Of a stretch of DNA of 28,753 nucleotides, positions 1 through 8,111 are shown in pieces (the stretch's first letter is position 1; each line of letters starts with the position of its first letter). The notes below the pieces were generated by a model that had not been told where the DNA came from, did no database searches, and was given only the letters and a program-made list of their open reading frames with translations. The translations under genes and the position numbers were made by a program. This DNA comes from a virus, in IMG/VR virus record IMGVR_UViG_3300032287_000961, positions 1-28,753 of that record; one strand, written 5' to 3'.

Positions 1-2478
1 TTCATACCAAAAAGAAATAGTAATAGGACGTTGACCTGATTTACCTTGTGCAAACCATTCATGTGCAGCAACTTTATATTCTGGATCAGATAAAAGTTTA
101 TCTTCAATCTCAGCATCACGAGCAGCGTTCTTGGCTGCTTCATCAGCAGCATCTACTTCTTGTTTAGTACGAGCCATTCTTAATTGCTCATCTCTAACTG
201 CATCATATTCACGAACACGCTGATAAGTAGCATAGTTTGTTTTATCAATCTCACTAACAACATCAGCAATAGGTTTTGTACGAGTAGGATCATTTAATAC
301 AGCAGCAACTTCATCAAAGATAGTACGTTCTACTTTAGTAGGAGCAGGTCCCATTAACTCAAGTTTAGCAGTTAACTGTTCATAAGTAAGTTTACGTTCA
401 ACATTAACTGCTTCAAGTTCCGTAGCCTTTGCCGCTATCTCTTCCTTAGTAAGTTTAGGTTGATCAATTCTTTTAAAAGGTTCAAGTCTTGTAGCCTCTA
501 TTTGTGCACGTCTATATTGTTCTTCTAAAACAAAATTACCATACAATTCATTTTGTCTATGAGCAGTAGCAATATCAATAATACTACCATCATAACCAAT
601 AGTAAAGATTTGATCATCTATTGTTCTAATAAGTGGGGCAGACGGAAACAAAAGTTTACCTGCATTCTCTGCAACAACTTCAGATGAAGGTGAAAGAACT
701 GACATGTTTGCGGGGATCCATGCTTGTTGAAGTTCACCAAACTGGTCTCTATAACGGTATGAATACGCTAAACCATATTGTTCAATATTGCTTTTATCCA
801 TTGGATACCAACGCTTCTCAGCAACCGCACCAACAGTAGGAACATCTACAGAAACATCTTCAAGTTGCATTCCTTCAGGAACAAAGTTAGAAGAGTATTC
901 AATTGTAGGATCATCACCTAAGTGTTCGTCAGTAACATCCATCTCATTATAAAAATCATCTACTTGACTATCAGCAAAATCATCTTCAATATCTTCAGCA
1001 TTAATATAACCATCACGTTTTTCGTTAAGACGTGTTTCTAATTCTAATTGTTTATTGCTATCTTTAACTTTAGGTACACGAACTCTGGTCCATTTAGAAT
1101 TTTCTGAATCCCATTTAAGAAAGTTTTTATTAGATCTAGCATAAATATTATCTTCAATTTCAAAATATTTTGCTGAACGATCAAGATTAAATCCTTCGTT
1201 TTCACTTGTAAATAATGCAGGATTTTCATTATAAAAATTACTAGCAGACATAAATTGATTATTTGTATATGCATAATCTAAAGTATCATATAATGCAGAA
1301 TCATAAGCAGAAACATCTTCAATAATATTACTATCATCTAGAAGATACTTCTCTTGTATAGGCTTATCAGATAAAGCCCAGTATTCATTCTTTACAGAAT
1401 CCCAAGCAATATACTGTTCTGTACCATCATCAAAACGCCAGATACCAAACTTTAAATCTTTAGGAAGAGAAGAATCATCCCAAGATTTAATGCGTCTAAC
1501 TTTTGAATAATCTTGTACAGATTCAAAACCTCTAGTAGAAACATTATTTAAATCAACAAAACCTGAATGACTAAACTGTTCTCTAGCAACCTGAGCAACT
1601 TGTGGTGAAAGAACAGGTTCAACATTCCAATCAGCATTCTTCATATCATAAGTAAAGAATTTATTACCATCAACAGCACGAATTAACGTACCATCAAAAA
1701 GATAACTAGCACTATCAGATAGTGGAGTAATATCAATATTGCCAGAAGAGTTTTTAAATTCGTCAAATCCCTTAAAGTATGGTTGAAGTCGCAAGACTTC
1801 CTCAGCATATGCTGGAGTACCTACACGCAAACCATTAACTGCATTAGGTGAAATAACAAATTCTTCTTGTGTACGTTTAAAATAATCTGTAACACTATTA
1901 AAGTTTCTAGCAGATAAAGATTCTAGACGTGCAAGATCTGCTACACCATCAAGTGATTTAACTTTACCAAAAACAAAACCAGCACCAGCCACAGCACCGC
2001 TAACTGCACCAGCACCTTTAACAGCAGCAAATGCCTTAGCACCAAGACCAACACCAACATAGTTAAGTGGATCTAAAACAAGACCAGTAATAGCATCAAT
2101 ACCACCAGAAAGAAATTGTTGTCCGCCACTAGAGAAAAACTTTTGAACTTCTTTAGTATTGCTCCAGTCAATAGGAACACCAGTAGAAGCACCATAGATT
2201 GATTGACCAAGAGTTACAGGAGCATTGCCTGCTTCATACCATTCTTTGCCAGTACGATTACCAGTAGCAAGTTTGTATGCTTCATCATTGCTTAAAGTAG
2301 AATCTTGTGCACGTAAAAATAAAGATGTTAAACCTTCAGCACCCCAACGAAAAGGAGTGGTTAATGCTTCAATACCTTTTTCAAAGAAACTAGTATCGCC
2401 CTGTTCGTATGCACCACGACCTTGCGTACGTTTTTCTCGAAGGTACTGTTCTGCAGCGTTGTTTACTTTATTAGACAC
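1..2478 (-). CDS. Large virion protein, probable internal/ejection protein (C-terminus missing)
   Basis: An uninterrupted minus-strand frame runs from a GTG at 2478 to the left edge, giving 826 codons with no stop, so the C-terminus is missing. The GTG lies four bases after the TAA of the DUF6321 gene; no good Shine-Dalgarno is visible, so translational coupling is likely. Residues about 35-60 are amphipathic, and residues 125-142 carry the motif GGIDAITGLVLDPLNYVG followed by a Gly/Ala-rich segment. The rest is mostly soluble and charged, with long Glu/Lys/Arg-rich stretches near the visible end (about residues 690-800) that look helical. The motif recurs in the 1740-aa protein at 9299-14521, so the two probably share an N-terminal domain. 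Its place in the late operon and its size suggest a minor virion protein, perhaps ejected with the DNA. No enzymatic motif was recognised, and the specific role is inference. Confidence 0.75.
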   Translation of the reverse strand, partial: MSNKVNNAAEQYLREKRTQGRGAYEQGDTSFFEKGIEALTTPFRWGAEGLTSLFLRAQDSTLSNDEAYKLATGNRTGKEWYEAGNAPVTLGQSIYGASTGVPIDWSNTKEVQKFFSSGGQQFLSGGIDAITGLVLDPLNYVGVGLGAKAFAAVKGAGAVSGAVAGAGFVFGKVKSLDGVADLARLESLSARNFNSVTDYFKRTQEEFVISPNAVNGLRVGTPAYAEEVLRLQPYFKGFDEFKNSSGNIDITPLSDSASYLFDGTLIRAVDGNKFFTYDMKNADWNVEPVLSPQVAQVAREQFSHSGFVDLNNVSTRGFESVQDYSKVRRIKSWDDSSLPKDLKFGIWRFDDGTEQYIAWDSVKNEYWALSDKPIQEKYLLDDSNIIEDVSAYDSALYDTLDYAYTNNQFMSASNFYNENPALFTSENEGFNLDRSAKYFEIEDNIYARSNKNFLKWDSENSKWTRVRVPKVKDSNKQLELETRLNEKRDGYINAEDIEDDFADSQVDDFYNEMDVTDEHLGDDPTIEYSSNFVPEGMQLEDVSVDVPTVGAVAEKRWYPMDKSNIEQYGLAYSYRYRDQFGELQQAWIPANMSVLSPSSEVVAENAGKLLFPSAPLIRTIDDQIFTIGYDGSIIDIATAHRQNELYGNFVLEEQYRRAQIEATRLEPFKRIDQPKLTKEEIAAKATELEAVNVERKLTYEQLTAKLELMGPAPTKVERTIFDEVAAVLNDPTRTKPIADVVSEIDKTNYATYQRVREYDAVRDEQLRMARTKQEVDAADEAAKNAARDAEIEDKLLSDPEYKVAAHEWFAQGKSGQRPITISFWYE

Positions 2479-2481
2479 AAT

Positions 2482-2757
2482 TTACCATTTCACTTTGTTA
2501 GCCCAGTATGCGGCTGATAGTTTACCTTTGGCAATATTCTTTGCATGTCGTGCCTGAAAAGATTCACGACGTTTACGGTAGGAAGCGGACTCTCCTGTTT
2601 TACGAGGAGAGCCGCTAACACCTTGCTGACCAAAACGAATAGTCTTAATAGTGTTGCCTTCTTTGGCAACAACAACATGAGACTTCTTAGGATGTGTAGG
2701 TGTACGCTTAGGTTTATTATAACCTGACACTCCTGCTCGTTTTAATCTGCTATCCAT
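2482..2757 (-). CDS. DUF6321-like small basic virion-region protein
   Basis: This 91-aa, strongly basic protein has highly recognisable sequence: GYNKPKRTPTHPKKSH near the N-terminus, then an IRFGQQGV segment, then KRRESFQARHAKNIAKGKLS and a C-terminal AAYWANKVKW. These blocks match a small conserved family (DUF6321) found in structural regions of many phages that infect unrelated bacteria. The function is not established. The high Lys/Arg/His content suggests contact with nucleic acid or packing inside the virion, but that is inference. The ATG at 2757 follows the stop of the Ala/Lys-rich gene by two bases, and the gene is followed by the giant gene at 2478. There is only a weak purine stretch as ribosome binding site. 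Confidence 0.85.
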   Translation of the reverse strand: MDSRLKRAGVSGYNKPKRTPTHPKKSHVVVAKEGNTIKTIRFGQQGVSGSPRKTGESASYRKRRESFQARHAKNIAKGKLSAAYWANKVKW

Positions 2758-2759
2758 AA

Positions 2760-3356
2760 TTATTTCTTAAAGGAAATTCCACCAATGCTAACTGTACCTT
2801 TAGGTGCAGTAGCCTTTGGTGTCTTTGAAGTAGTCTTCTTCTTTGCAGCGGCAGCAGCAGCCTTCTTTTTAGCGGCAGCAGCAACTGCTTTCTTAGCAAC
2901 TACATTTGCTTTAGCAGCAGCAGATCCTTTTGCAATAACAGTTGTTCCTGAAAACTTAGTATTGTTTTTAATCTTGGCTGGAGTACCTGCTACTGTAAGT
3001 GGTTTGATTTTTGTGCCATCCCAATTACGACCAAGGTATCCACCAATAGAAGTGATAGGTGATTTCTTTTTTGCTTTAGTTGCTTTAGTTGCTTCCATTG
3101 TACGTGCACCATATGGAAGTGCTTTACGATTATCCTGTAACGCATTCTTTGGAAGTGGAACAACTTTGCCATTAACTTTAGTAATAGCCTTTGGACGTGA
3201 AACAACCATACGACCACTAGCAGCACCAGTCACATGCTTATATCCTGTACCACTAGCAGCATAAGGATTAACTGATGTTGATCCACCACTAACTGGTTTA
3301 ATTTTTGATGGCTTCTTTTTAGGAGCAGCCGCTTTCTTCATTGGTTTCATTGCCAT
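2760..3356 (-). CDS. Lys/Ala-rich histone-H1-like basic protein
   Basis: A 198-aa protein with an extremely basic, low-complexity composition. Residues 1-20 are Lys/Pro/Ala-rich. The middle (about 25-140) has more varied sequence, including a GGYLGRNWDGTKIKPLTV segment. Residues about 145-185 are alternating Ala and Lys blocks that resemble histone H1 tails and bacterial H1-like proteins. The C-terminus ends in GTVSIGGISFKK. It probably binds DNA non-specifically, either in the packaged genome or after injection, but this rests on composition only. The start is uncertain: ATGs occur at codons 1, 3 and 6 and none has a strong Shine-Dalgarno. Long antisense frames over this gene are a by-product of the GCA/AAG-rich codons. 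Confidence 0.75.
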   Translation of the reverse strand: MAMKPMKKAAAPKKKPSKIKPVSGGSTSVNPYAASGTGYKHVTGAASGRMVVSRPKAITKVNGKVVPLPKNALQDNRKALPYGARTMEATKATKAKKKSPITSIGGYLGRNWDGTKIKPLTVAGTPAKIKNNTKFSGTTVIAKGSAAAKANVVAKKAVAAAAKKKAAAAAAKKKTTSKTPKATAPKGTVSIGGISFKK

Positions 3357-3374
3357 GTTATTTAACTTTCTTTT

Positions 3375-3662
3375 TTATAGTGGTAATCCATTATTCGGTT
3401 TAGATGTATCAACAGGTTTTCCAACCTTGTCACTCAACTTAACAGCCTCTTGAATATCTTTCATCTTAGTACTCTTAGGTTGAATTCCATTTGCTCTAGC
3501 ATCTTTATATGCTTTGAGTTCCGCATCCCATTTACGTTGTGTATATCCGTTATCAATAAAACCGCTTTTAGCGTCACCAGCATTGAGTGATAGGTTTGAT
3601 GCACGTAGGCATTCTCCCCAGTTTTCATGATCTTGTGTCGGACATCCTGTTCTACACGCCAT
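3375..3662 (-). CDS. Conserved hypothetical actinophage protein (MACRTGCPTQDH family)
   Basis: From the ATG at 3662 this is 95 aa, beginning MACRTGCPTQDHENWGECLR. Small proteins with this Cys/His-containing N-terminus (C3, C7, H12, C18) recur in actinobacteriophage structural regions, as far as I recall; no function is known to me. The remainder is a charged helical stretch. I chose 3662 over the upstream in-frame ATG at 3689 because GAGGA lies eight bases before it and because the conserved sequence begins there. It overlaps the end of the 38-aa gene by 11 nt, consistent with coupled translation. The three or four cysteines could bind a metal. Confidence 0.75.
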   Translation of the reverse strand: MACRTGCPTQDHENWGECLRASNLSLNAGDAKSGFIDNGYTQRKWDAELKAYKDARANGIQPKSTKMKDIQEAVKLSDKVGKPVDTSKPNNGLPL

Positions 3663-3768
3663 CTTCAGGTTCCTCAACGATAGAAACAATATTGTTTAGC
3701 GGATGGTCGTGTGACGAGTCACAGTTATCGCAATGTCCACCTATACCGTATGTAACTGTAAATCCCAT
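3652..3768 (-). CDS. 38-aa hypothetical protein with Cys/His cluster
   Basis: A very small gene between the fibre gene and the MACRTGC gene. Its ATG shares the final A of the fibre gene's TAA (TAATG), and GGAAATC lies a few bases upstream, inside the fibre gene. The protein begins [17 protein letters not shown], continues SSHDH, and ends in an acidic tail. The CxxC plus His pattern could bind one metal ion. The tight overlaps on both sides (1 nt upstream, 11 nt downstream) argue that it is real and translated. No family was recognised. Confidence 0.6.
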   Translation of the reverse strand: MGFTVTYGIGGHCDNCDSSHDHPLNNIVSIVEEPEDGV

Positions 3769-5006
3769 TATGATTTCCTTAATGCGGTTAAGGGTGAGTT
3801 GGTACCTGCAGAAAGGGTTCCAGCAGTTGCAAAAGCACCTGTGACACCTGTTTGAGTCCAAGTAGTGTTATTACTTAGTGTGCTGCTTAGCACGGACATA
3901 AGACCAACGGGACCATTTAGTCCTGCATTGAAGTTGTTAGTTGATGCAGGACTTTGTGGATTCCATGCAAACCAGTACCATCCTTTTGTCAAAGTATGAC
4001 TGATAGTAATTTCATAGGTCGCGTTAGCAGCCAGACAGGTAACTGAACCAGCATCTAAGTTTACGGTTGAAGGTCGGTAGCCACTATTATTGTAGATGCC
4101 TAATCTAACAACCCCTGTCCCTGAAAAAGTTCCGCCTGTTCTAGTAGCAATTCTGTCAAAAGTAGTATCTTCAGGAACATAAAACAGCGTGTAGTTGGTT
4201 CTACCAGAAACTGTGTAGTTAGCGGAAGTAAAACTGTTGTACGGAGAGGTATAGTAATCTCCTGAAGTAAATCCAAAACTTTGAACTACACCCGTCGCAC
4301 CCGTAGGTCCAGTTGCGCCAGTTGCACCATTTGTTCCATTGGTGCCGTTTGTACCATTTGTACCTGCAGGTCCAGTCGGACCTGTAGCACCAGTTAATCC
4401 TGTTAATCCTGTAGCGCCTGTAGGTCCAGATGGACCAGTCGGTCCAGGAACTCCTTGAATACCTTGAATACCTTGAGAACCTGTAGCGCCAGTCAAACCA
4501 GTTGATCCAGCGGGACCAGTAGGTCCTGTAGCACCCGTTAATCCCGTAGCACCAGTAGGACCTGCGGGTCCTGTAGGACCTATTGCTCCTGTAGTACCAG
4601 TTGCGCCAGTATCACCTTTAGGTAAAACTAAATTAAGTGTTTGGCTAGGTGCAGTACCAGTGATCGTTGCAGATGCAGTTCCGCTACTAGTTACAGTTCC
4701 AATAGAAAGACTATTAGCAGGTCCAGTAGGACCTGTCGGTCCAGGTACCGTAGAAGCCGCACCAGCGGCTCCTGTAGCCCCAGATGGACCAGTAGGTCCA
4801 GTAGGACCAGGAACTGTAGAAGCGGCTCCAGCAGGTCCTGTAGGTCCTGTTGCACCAGCCGCACCTGCTACACCTTGAATACCCTGTGGTCCCTGTGCGT
4901 TACTGACTTCTACCTCAGTAATAAGATTTTCAATAATAACATCTGTTAATTCATTATTTACTATTACATCATATTTTGTTGTATAAACAATAATCTCAGT
5001 TGTCAC
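3768..5006 (-). CDS. Collagen-like tail fibre / receptor-binding protein
   Basis: A 412-aa fibre. Residues 1-37 are a short N-terminal region rich in Val/Ile/Thr that probably attaches to the virion. Residues about 38-96 and 131-240 are Gly-X-Y triplets dominated by GPTGPTG and GATG, which should form a collagen-type triple helix. The interruption at about 97-130 ([19 protein letters not shown] and following) is a module commonly seen in phage fibres beside collagen repeats. Residues about 241-412 form a non-repetitive, Tyr/Trp/Thr/Asn-rich, beta-predicted C-terminal domain, the likely receptor-binding tip. The start is a GTG that shares its first G with the upstream TAG (TAGTG). The segment [14 protein letters not shown] occurs twice in the first block, a sign of internal duplication. 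Confidence 0.88.
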   Translation of the reverse strand: MTTEIIVYTTKYDVIVNNELTDVIIENLITEVEVSNAQGPQGIQGVAGAAGATGPTGPAGAASTVPGPTGPTGPSGATGAAGAASTVPGPTGPTGPANSLSIGTVTSSGTASATITGTAPSQTLNLVLPKGDTGATGTTGAIGPTGPAGPTGATGLTGATGPTGPAGSTGLTGATGSQGIQGIQGVPGPTGPSGPTGATGLTGLTGATGPTGPAGTNGTNGTNGTNGATGATGPTGATGVVQSFGFTSGDYYTSPYNSFTSANYTVSGRTNYTLFYVPEDTTFDRIATRTGGTFSGTGVVRLGIYNNSGYRPSTVNLDAGSVTCLAANATYEITISHTLTKGWYWFAWNPQSPASTNNFNAGLNGPVGLMSVLSSTLSNNTTWTQTGVTGAFATAGTLSAGTNSPLTALRKS

Positions 5007-5341
5007 TATGCATTCACCACAAATACGCCTTGCAGGATCGTAGTAACAATTCCACTACCAGATGTTAATTTAATTTCATAATCTAACCTTCCAGTAGGAA
5101 GGTTAGATATTACAGTACTATTAATAGTAATATTAATATTACCACTACTATCTATTATAATGCTACTCGTAGCACTACTAATATCAACTAACGACACGCC
5201 GCTAGTGGCAAAACTTTTTACTTGCATAGTACAAACGTATCCTGTAAGATTCCAACCAACACCAGTTTCCTTATTACGAATCTGGAATTGAAGATTGAAG
5301 GTATCGCCTTGTTCAACTGTAAGAGAGTATTTGCCAGCCAT
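5006..5341 (-). CDS. Ig-like beta-sandwich tail/fibre-adaptor protein
   Basis: A 111-aa all-beta protein beginning [19 protein letters not shown], with a WNLTGY turn and an alternating Thr/Ser/Ile pattern, ending LQGVFVVNA. The pattern (opening strand, QGDTF, WNLTGY, then a final LQG-F-V strand) resembles small Ig-like domains found at the base of tail fibres or in BppU-type baseplate proteins. It lies immediately upstream of the collagen-like fibre, so an adaptor linking fibre to tail is a reasonable inference. The ATG at 5341 overlaps the previous stop (TAATG), and its own stop overlaps the fibre start, so three genes are coupled in a row. Confidence 0.7.
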   Translation of the reverse strand: MAGKYSLTVEQGDTFNLQFQIRNKETGVGWNLTGYVCTMQVKSFATSGVSLVDISSATSSIIIDSSGNINITINSTVISNLPTGRLDYEIKLTSGSGIVTTILQGVFVVNA

Positions 5342-5595
5342 TATAACTCCGTAAGGTATTCTTCGAAGCCAGCAGCAATAAGATCTGCGGCTTCATCATT
5401 GTCAACTGTGTACACATGTCCACCGACATAAGCAATATCGGCATCAATAATTTGATTACTTAAAGGGTAACGCTCAAGAGCATATACGCCATTGTTTTTG
5501 AGTACAGTAATACCACGCTCTAGTTGATAGAATTGATCTAGACGAGTAGGACCAACTGGTCCTTCTTTTACTGTAGGTGTTCTGAATTCGTACAT
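5341..5595 (-). CDS. Hypothetical protein downstream of capsid gene
   Basis: An 84-aa protein starting MYEFRTPTVKEGPVG at 5595. AGGAG sits five bases upstream, so I prefer this start to the in-frame extension to 5754, which would run into the capsid gene. It contains RYPLSNQIIDADIAYVGGH and a Glu/Asp-rich C-terminus that looks helical. It sits between the major capsid gene and the fibre-adaptor gene, where head-tail connector or head-decoration proteins are often encoded. No family was recognised with confidence. A strong small hairpin (5620-5635) separates it from the capsid gene. Confidence 0.7.
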   Translation of the reverse strand: MYEFRTPTVKEGPVGPTRLDQFYQLERGITVLKNNGVYALERYPLSNQIIDADIAYVGGHVYTVDNDEAADLIAAGFEEYLTEL

Positions 5596-5619
5596 GAGTC
5601 TCCTAACCCAAGAATGCCC

Positions 5620-5635
5620 ACCCCCCGAAGGGGAT
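5620..5635 (-). terminator. UUCG-tetraloop hairpin after major capsid gene
   Basis: On the minus strand the sequence ATCCCC-TTCG-GGGGGT folds into a 6-bp stem (one G-U pair) closed by a UUCG tetraloop, an exceptionally stable loop. It lies 18 nt past the capsid stop codon and 24 nt before the next ATG. There is no clear T-tract after it, so it may be a partial terminator or a 3'-end stabiliser that adjusts capsid mRNA relative to the genes downstream. Confidence 0.45.
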
Positions 5636-5653
5636 GAACAAACTTGAATTACC

Positions 5654-6622
5654 TTATGCAATAGAAGATGAGGATTCAATACGCCATAGAGCCTGTTGGC
5701 GGTAGATCTCGTGACCGAGAGCACCGTACCAGCCGACCTTATGGAAGCGACCAAAGTTGTCAGTCACAGGAGCCACAACTGAATGTGGTTCTTCTGCTAC
5801 TGCTTCAGCCAATGCTTGCTGTCCAGCCAATAGTGTTTGGTAAACCTTAACAGAACCGCTATTGGTGACAGTTGGCATGCGTGGTGATTCAACGAAGTAT
5901 GCACCTTCAAAGGTACCGATTTCGCCAGCCCACAACTTATCAGTTGCTTGGTAGTTCTGAGGTGTACGCCATGCTGCTGCATCAGTTGCAATGCGGAAGT
6001 CATGAGATACTTCTGGGTGAATACCACACCAGTATAGGCTGCCTTTACGAGGTGCAACCTTGTCTTTGCGCATCTTAGCGACAGCGCGTCGAACTGATGC
6101 TGCAGTAATGGTATCTTCTGCTTGAACAGTATTACGAGTGGTAGGCAAAGTTGCTCCACCTGCACCGTAAAGTACGTTAGTACCTGTGATCAATTTGTTA
6201 GCAACAAGGGTATCAATGCTATCAATCATGTTGTAAGCAACAATGTTTGCAATTGCTGGATCTACATCTGTGAATGAGAATAGTTTGAGTGCCTTAGTGC
6301 GTGCAACCATATTGCCGTATTCTTTCATAAGAACAGCGATATAGTCAGGGGTAGCAAGACCTAGTAGATCAGGATCAGTTGATTCATCTAGTGGATCAAT
6401 TTCGACATCCAAATCTTGGTGGATTTGGAAGATTACTTGGTTGCTGTTATTTGTTAGAGCGCCTGGCTTCTTATCCGCAATAGAACGCAACATTGGTTCT
6501 GTACGAAGTTTGAAGTCAATAGCCTTGTCGTAGGCTTTCTGTAGTAAACCAGCAGTACCGTAGGCATTAGTGCCCGCGTTGTAGTTACCTAGAGAGCCAA
6601 CACCAGTATTAATGTTTGCCAT
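5654..6622 (-). CDS. Major capsid protein (N4-gp56-like, HK97 fold)
   Basis: A 322-aa protein resembling the N4-gp56 family of major capsid proteins. Supporting segments are an N-terminal arm with FKLRTEPMLRSIADKK, a GNMVARTKALKLFSF segment followed by DVDPAIANIVAYNMIDSID, a WCGIHPEVSHDFR segment, and a C-terminal FGRFHKVGWYGALGHEIYR. The length fits the family. It would form the icosahedral shell. It lies 30 nt downstream of the predicted scaffold gene and is followed by a UUCG hairpin, as expected for the most abundant late product. The ribosome binding site (AAGAAAG) is moderate. The position after portal, protease and scaffold supports the call. Confidence 0.9.
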   Translation of the reverse strand: MANINTGVGSLGNYNAGTNAYGTAGLLQKAYDKAIDFKLRTEPMLRSIADKKPGALTNNSNQVIFQIHQDLDVEIDPLDESTDPDLLGLATPDYIAVLMKEYGNMVARTKALKLFSFTDVDPAIANIVAYNMIDSIDTLVANKLITGTNVLYGAGGATLPTTRNTVQAEDTITAASVRRAVAKMRKDKVAPRKGSLYWCGIHPEVSHDFRIATDAAAWRTPQNYQATDKLWAGEIGTFEGAYFVESPRMPTVTNSGSVKVYQTLLAGQQALAEAVAEEPHSVVAPVTDNFGRFHKVGWYGALGHEIYRQQALWRIESSSSIA

Positions 6623-6652
6623 TTTAGACTTTCTTGTTTGTGTGAATTACGA

Positions 6653-7135
6653 TTATCCGAGTTGCTGTAAGATTTGATACAGTTCTTCCTCGGACTGCGC
6701 ACTATCAATTAGAGCGTCAATATCATCTGCTCCAGTCATTTGCGCAGCATTTGCAGTCGCAGAGTTAATACGTTGCAGACCTGTAAGGTCTGGCTTCTCA
6801 CCCTGCGGAATGCCAAACGCATCTCCATATTCGTCTAGCCATTCATTTAGCGCGTCCGCGTTAGTGGCATCAACATCTAGTGGAATAAGTTTGGCGATCT
6901 TAGGATTAACTCCTTTAGATTCCAAAACTTGTTTGATAACGTCTTCACGGCGCTTTGAAGTATATTCAGAAACTTGAGTCTCAAGTTCTTTATTACGCTT
7001 CTCTGCATCCCGTAATGTTTTACGAAGTTGCTTGATCAATGTAGACGGATCTTTCGCATTTCGCTGCGTGGGCTGATCATCATCTTCTAAATCGAAGTCG
7101 TCATCATCTTCCCAGTTTTGGTAATTGTTGCTCAT
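6653..7135 (-). CDS. Capsid scaffolding protein
   Basis: A 160-aa acidic protein directly upstream of the capsid gene. The first 25 residues are very acidic (WEDDDDFDLEDDDQ). Residues about 33-75 form a predicted coiled coil (LRKTLRDAEKRNKELETQV). The rest is helical with a Gln/Glu-rich C-terminal helix ending YQILQQLG. Acidic head, coiled coil, helical tail, and position just before the major capsid gene are typical of phage scaffolds, although sequence conservation is low in this class. AGGGAG is found upstream of the ATG at 7135, and a structured 127-nt leader precedes it. If the proteasome-like enzyme is the prohead protease, this protein is a likely substrate (inference). Confidence 0.8.
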   Translation of the reverse strand: MSNNYQNWEDDDDFDLEDDDQPTQRNAKDPSTLIKQLRKTLRDAEKRNKELETQVSEYTSKRREDVIKQVLESKGVNPKIAKLIPLDVDATNADALNEWLDEYGDAFGIPQGEKPDLTGLQRINSATANAAQMTGADDIDALIDSAQSEEELYQILQQLG

Positions 7136-7262
7136 GTCGCAACTCTCCCTATCTTTTCTCTAAGTTGTCGCAGACCGCGTATCCACAAGGGGAAGTGGTA
7201 CGGCTTCTACTACCAGTTACTTTTACACCTACAGGGGCTGGTCGGTCCTGTAAGGAACTTAA
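7136..7262 (-). promoter_or_regulatory. Structured leader of scaffold-capsid genes
   Basis: This 127-nt gap is the only sizeable non-coding stretch in the late operon. On the minus strand it holds two hairpins: TACAGG...CCTGTA (7230-7252, extendable by 2 bp past a bulged base) and GTACCAC...GTGG-A-TAC (7179-7201, one bulge). They are followed by the ribosome binding site of the scaffold gene. No convincing -10/-35 pair was found. It could be an mRNA processing or stabilisation site, or hold a late promoter that boosts scaffold and capsid expression. Confidence 0.4.
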
Positions 7263-8111
7263 TTAAATGGAACCTAATGCACTTTTGTTAAGTGAAGTTT
7301 GCATTGTTCCAGATGTACCACTAAAGGTAGATTTGCCAGACTGTTGAAGTTTCTTTCGGCGCTGAGATGCAAGACCAAGAACATTTTCTTTTTCCAATTC
7401 AGATTGAATTGTTGTAGCATCTTGACCTTGACGCGTTGCTTCAGCAGCATAACCAGGAAGTTGCATCTTAGTAATAGATAAACCTTGTGCTGCTTCACTA
7501 CGACTAATGCCCTGACGTGCAAGTTCTTGTGCTCCAAGCAAAGACTTGATACCTGCATCAACTTCTGCTGCTCGAACATTTGCTGTTTTAATCTTATCTT
7601 CAAGTTGAACAGCACCTTCTTTGCCTGTAAGCAAAGCCTTAGCAAGATCTTTATCACTTAAACCAAGATCACCAAGTTGTTGTTTAAGAGTAAGGTCAGC
7701 ATTTTGAATTGCTTGATACGCTATAGACATACGAGATTGTGCTTCAATAACTGAAACATTGTTTTCAAGGAATTTATCAACATTGTCATTAGTTGCTAGT
7801 TCACTTAAACCATATGATGAAAAGATATCTTTATATGATTGACGTGCGTTCATAAAATCAGCAAGAGTAGTAATACCAGTTACATCATCAGGATTACTTT
7901 TAATTTTAAGATATCCAGCATACTCTTTATTAAATAACGGAGTATCTTTACTACCAACAAGAAGATCAGGAACAAGATCCAACGATACATTTGTATCAAT
8001 ATATTTATTATAGTAGTTAGACCAAAGTTCATTAAGAACTTTTTGATCTATCATACCACCAAGTAAAAGATTTAAGGTATCTTTAAATTCTGTTTGATTA
8101 GTTTTTGCCAT
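7263..8111 (-). CDS. Helical virion protein (282 aa)
   Basis: A 282-aa, almost entirely helical protein. The N-terminus contains LNLLLGGMIDQKVLNELW. Residues about 85-115 (LADFMNARQSYKDIF) resemble the WDFERSLKKDDRYSYTK region near the C-terminus of the neighbouring 391-aa protein. The C-terminal third is Gln/Ser/Gly-rich. It starts within the stop of the 391-aa gene (TAATG), so the two are coupled and may form a complex. Between the giant 1740-aa gene and the scaffold gene, an internal core/ejection protein is the best guess. No known domain was recognised. Confidence 0.7.
   Translation of the reverse strand: MAKTNQTEFKDTLNLLLGGMIDQKVLNELWSNYYNKYIDTNVSLDLVPDLLVGSKDTPLFNKEYAGYLKIKSNPDDVTGITTLADFMNARQSYKDIFSSYGLSELATNDNVDKFLENNVSVIEAQSRMSIAYQAIQNADLTLKQQLGDLGLSDKDLAKALLTGKEGAVQLEDKIKTANVRAAEVDAGIKSLLGAQELARQGISRSEAAQGLSITKMQLPGYAAEATRQGQDATTIQSELEKENVLGLASQRRKKLQQSGKSTFSGTSGTMQTSLNKSALGSI

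Noticed and set aside
2785-3264. 159-aa hydrophobic plus-strand frame
   Set aside because: It is the antisense of the Ala/Lys-rich basic gene; the hydrophobic runs come from complementing GCA and AAG codons.
4300-4880. Repeats resembling a CRISPR or tandem array
   Set aside because: These are codon repeats of the collagen-like fibre, with no regular spacers.
4641-4949. Arg/Ser/Cys-rich plus-strand frames over the fibre gene
   Set aside because: They are out-of-phase translations of Gly-X-Y repeats and have no independent support.
5596-5754. N-terminal extension of the 84-aa gene to 5754
   Set aside because: It would overlap the capsid gene by about 100 nt, and AGGAG points to the ATG at 5595.
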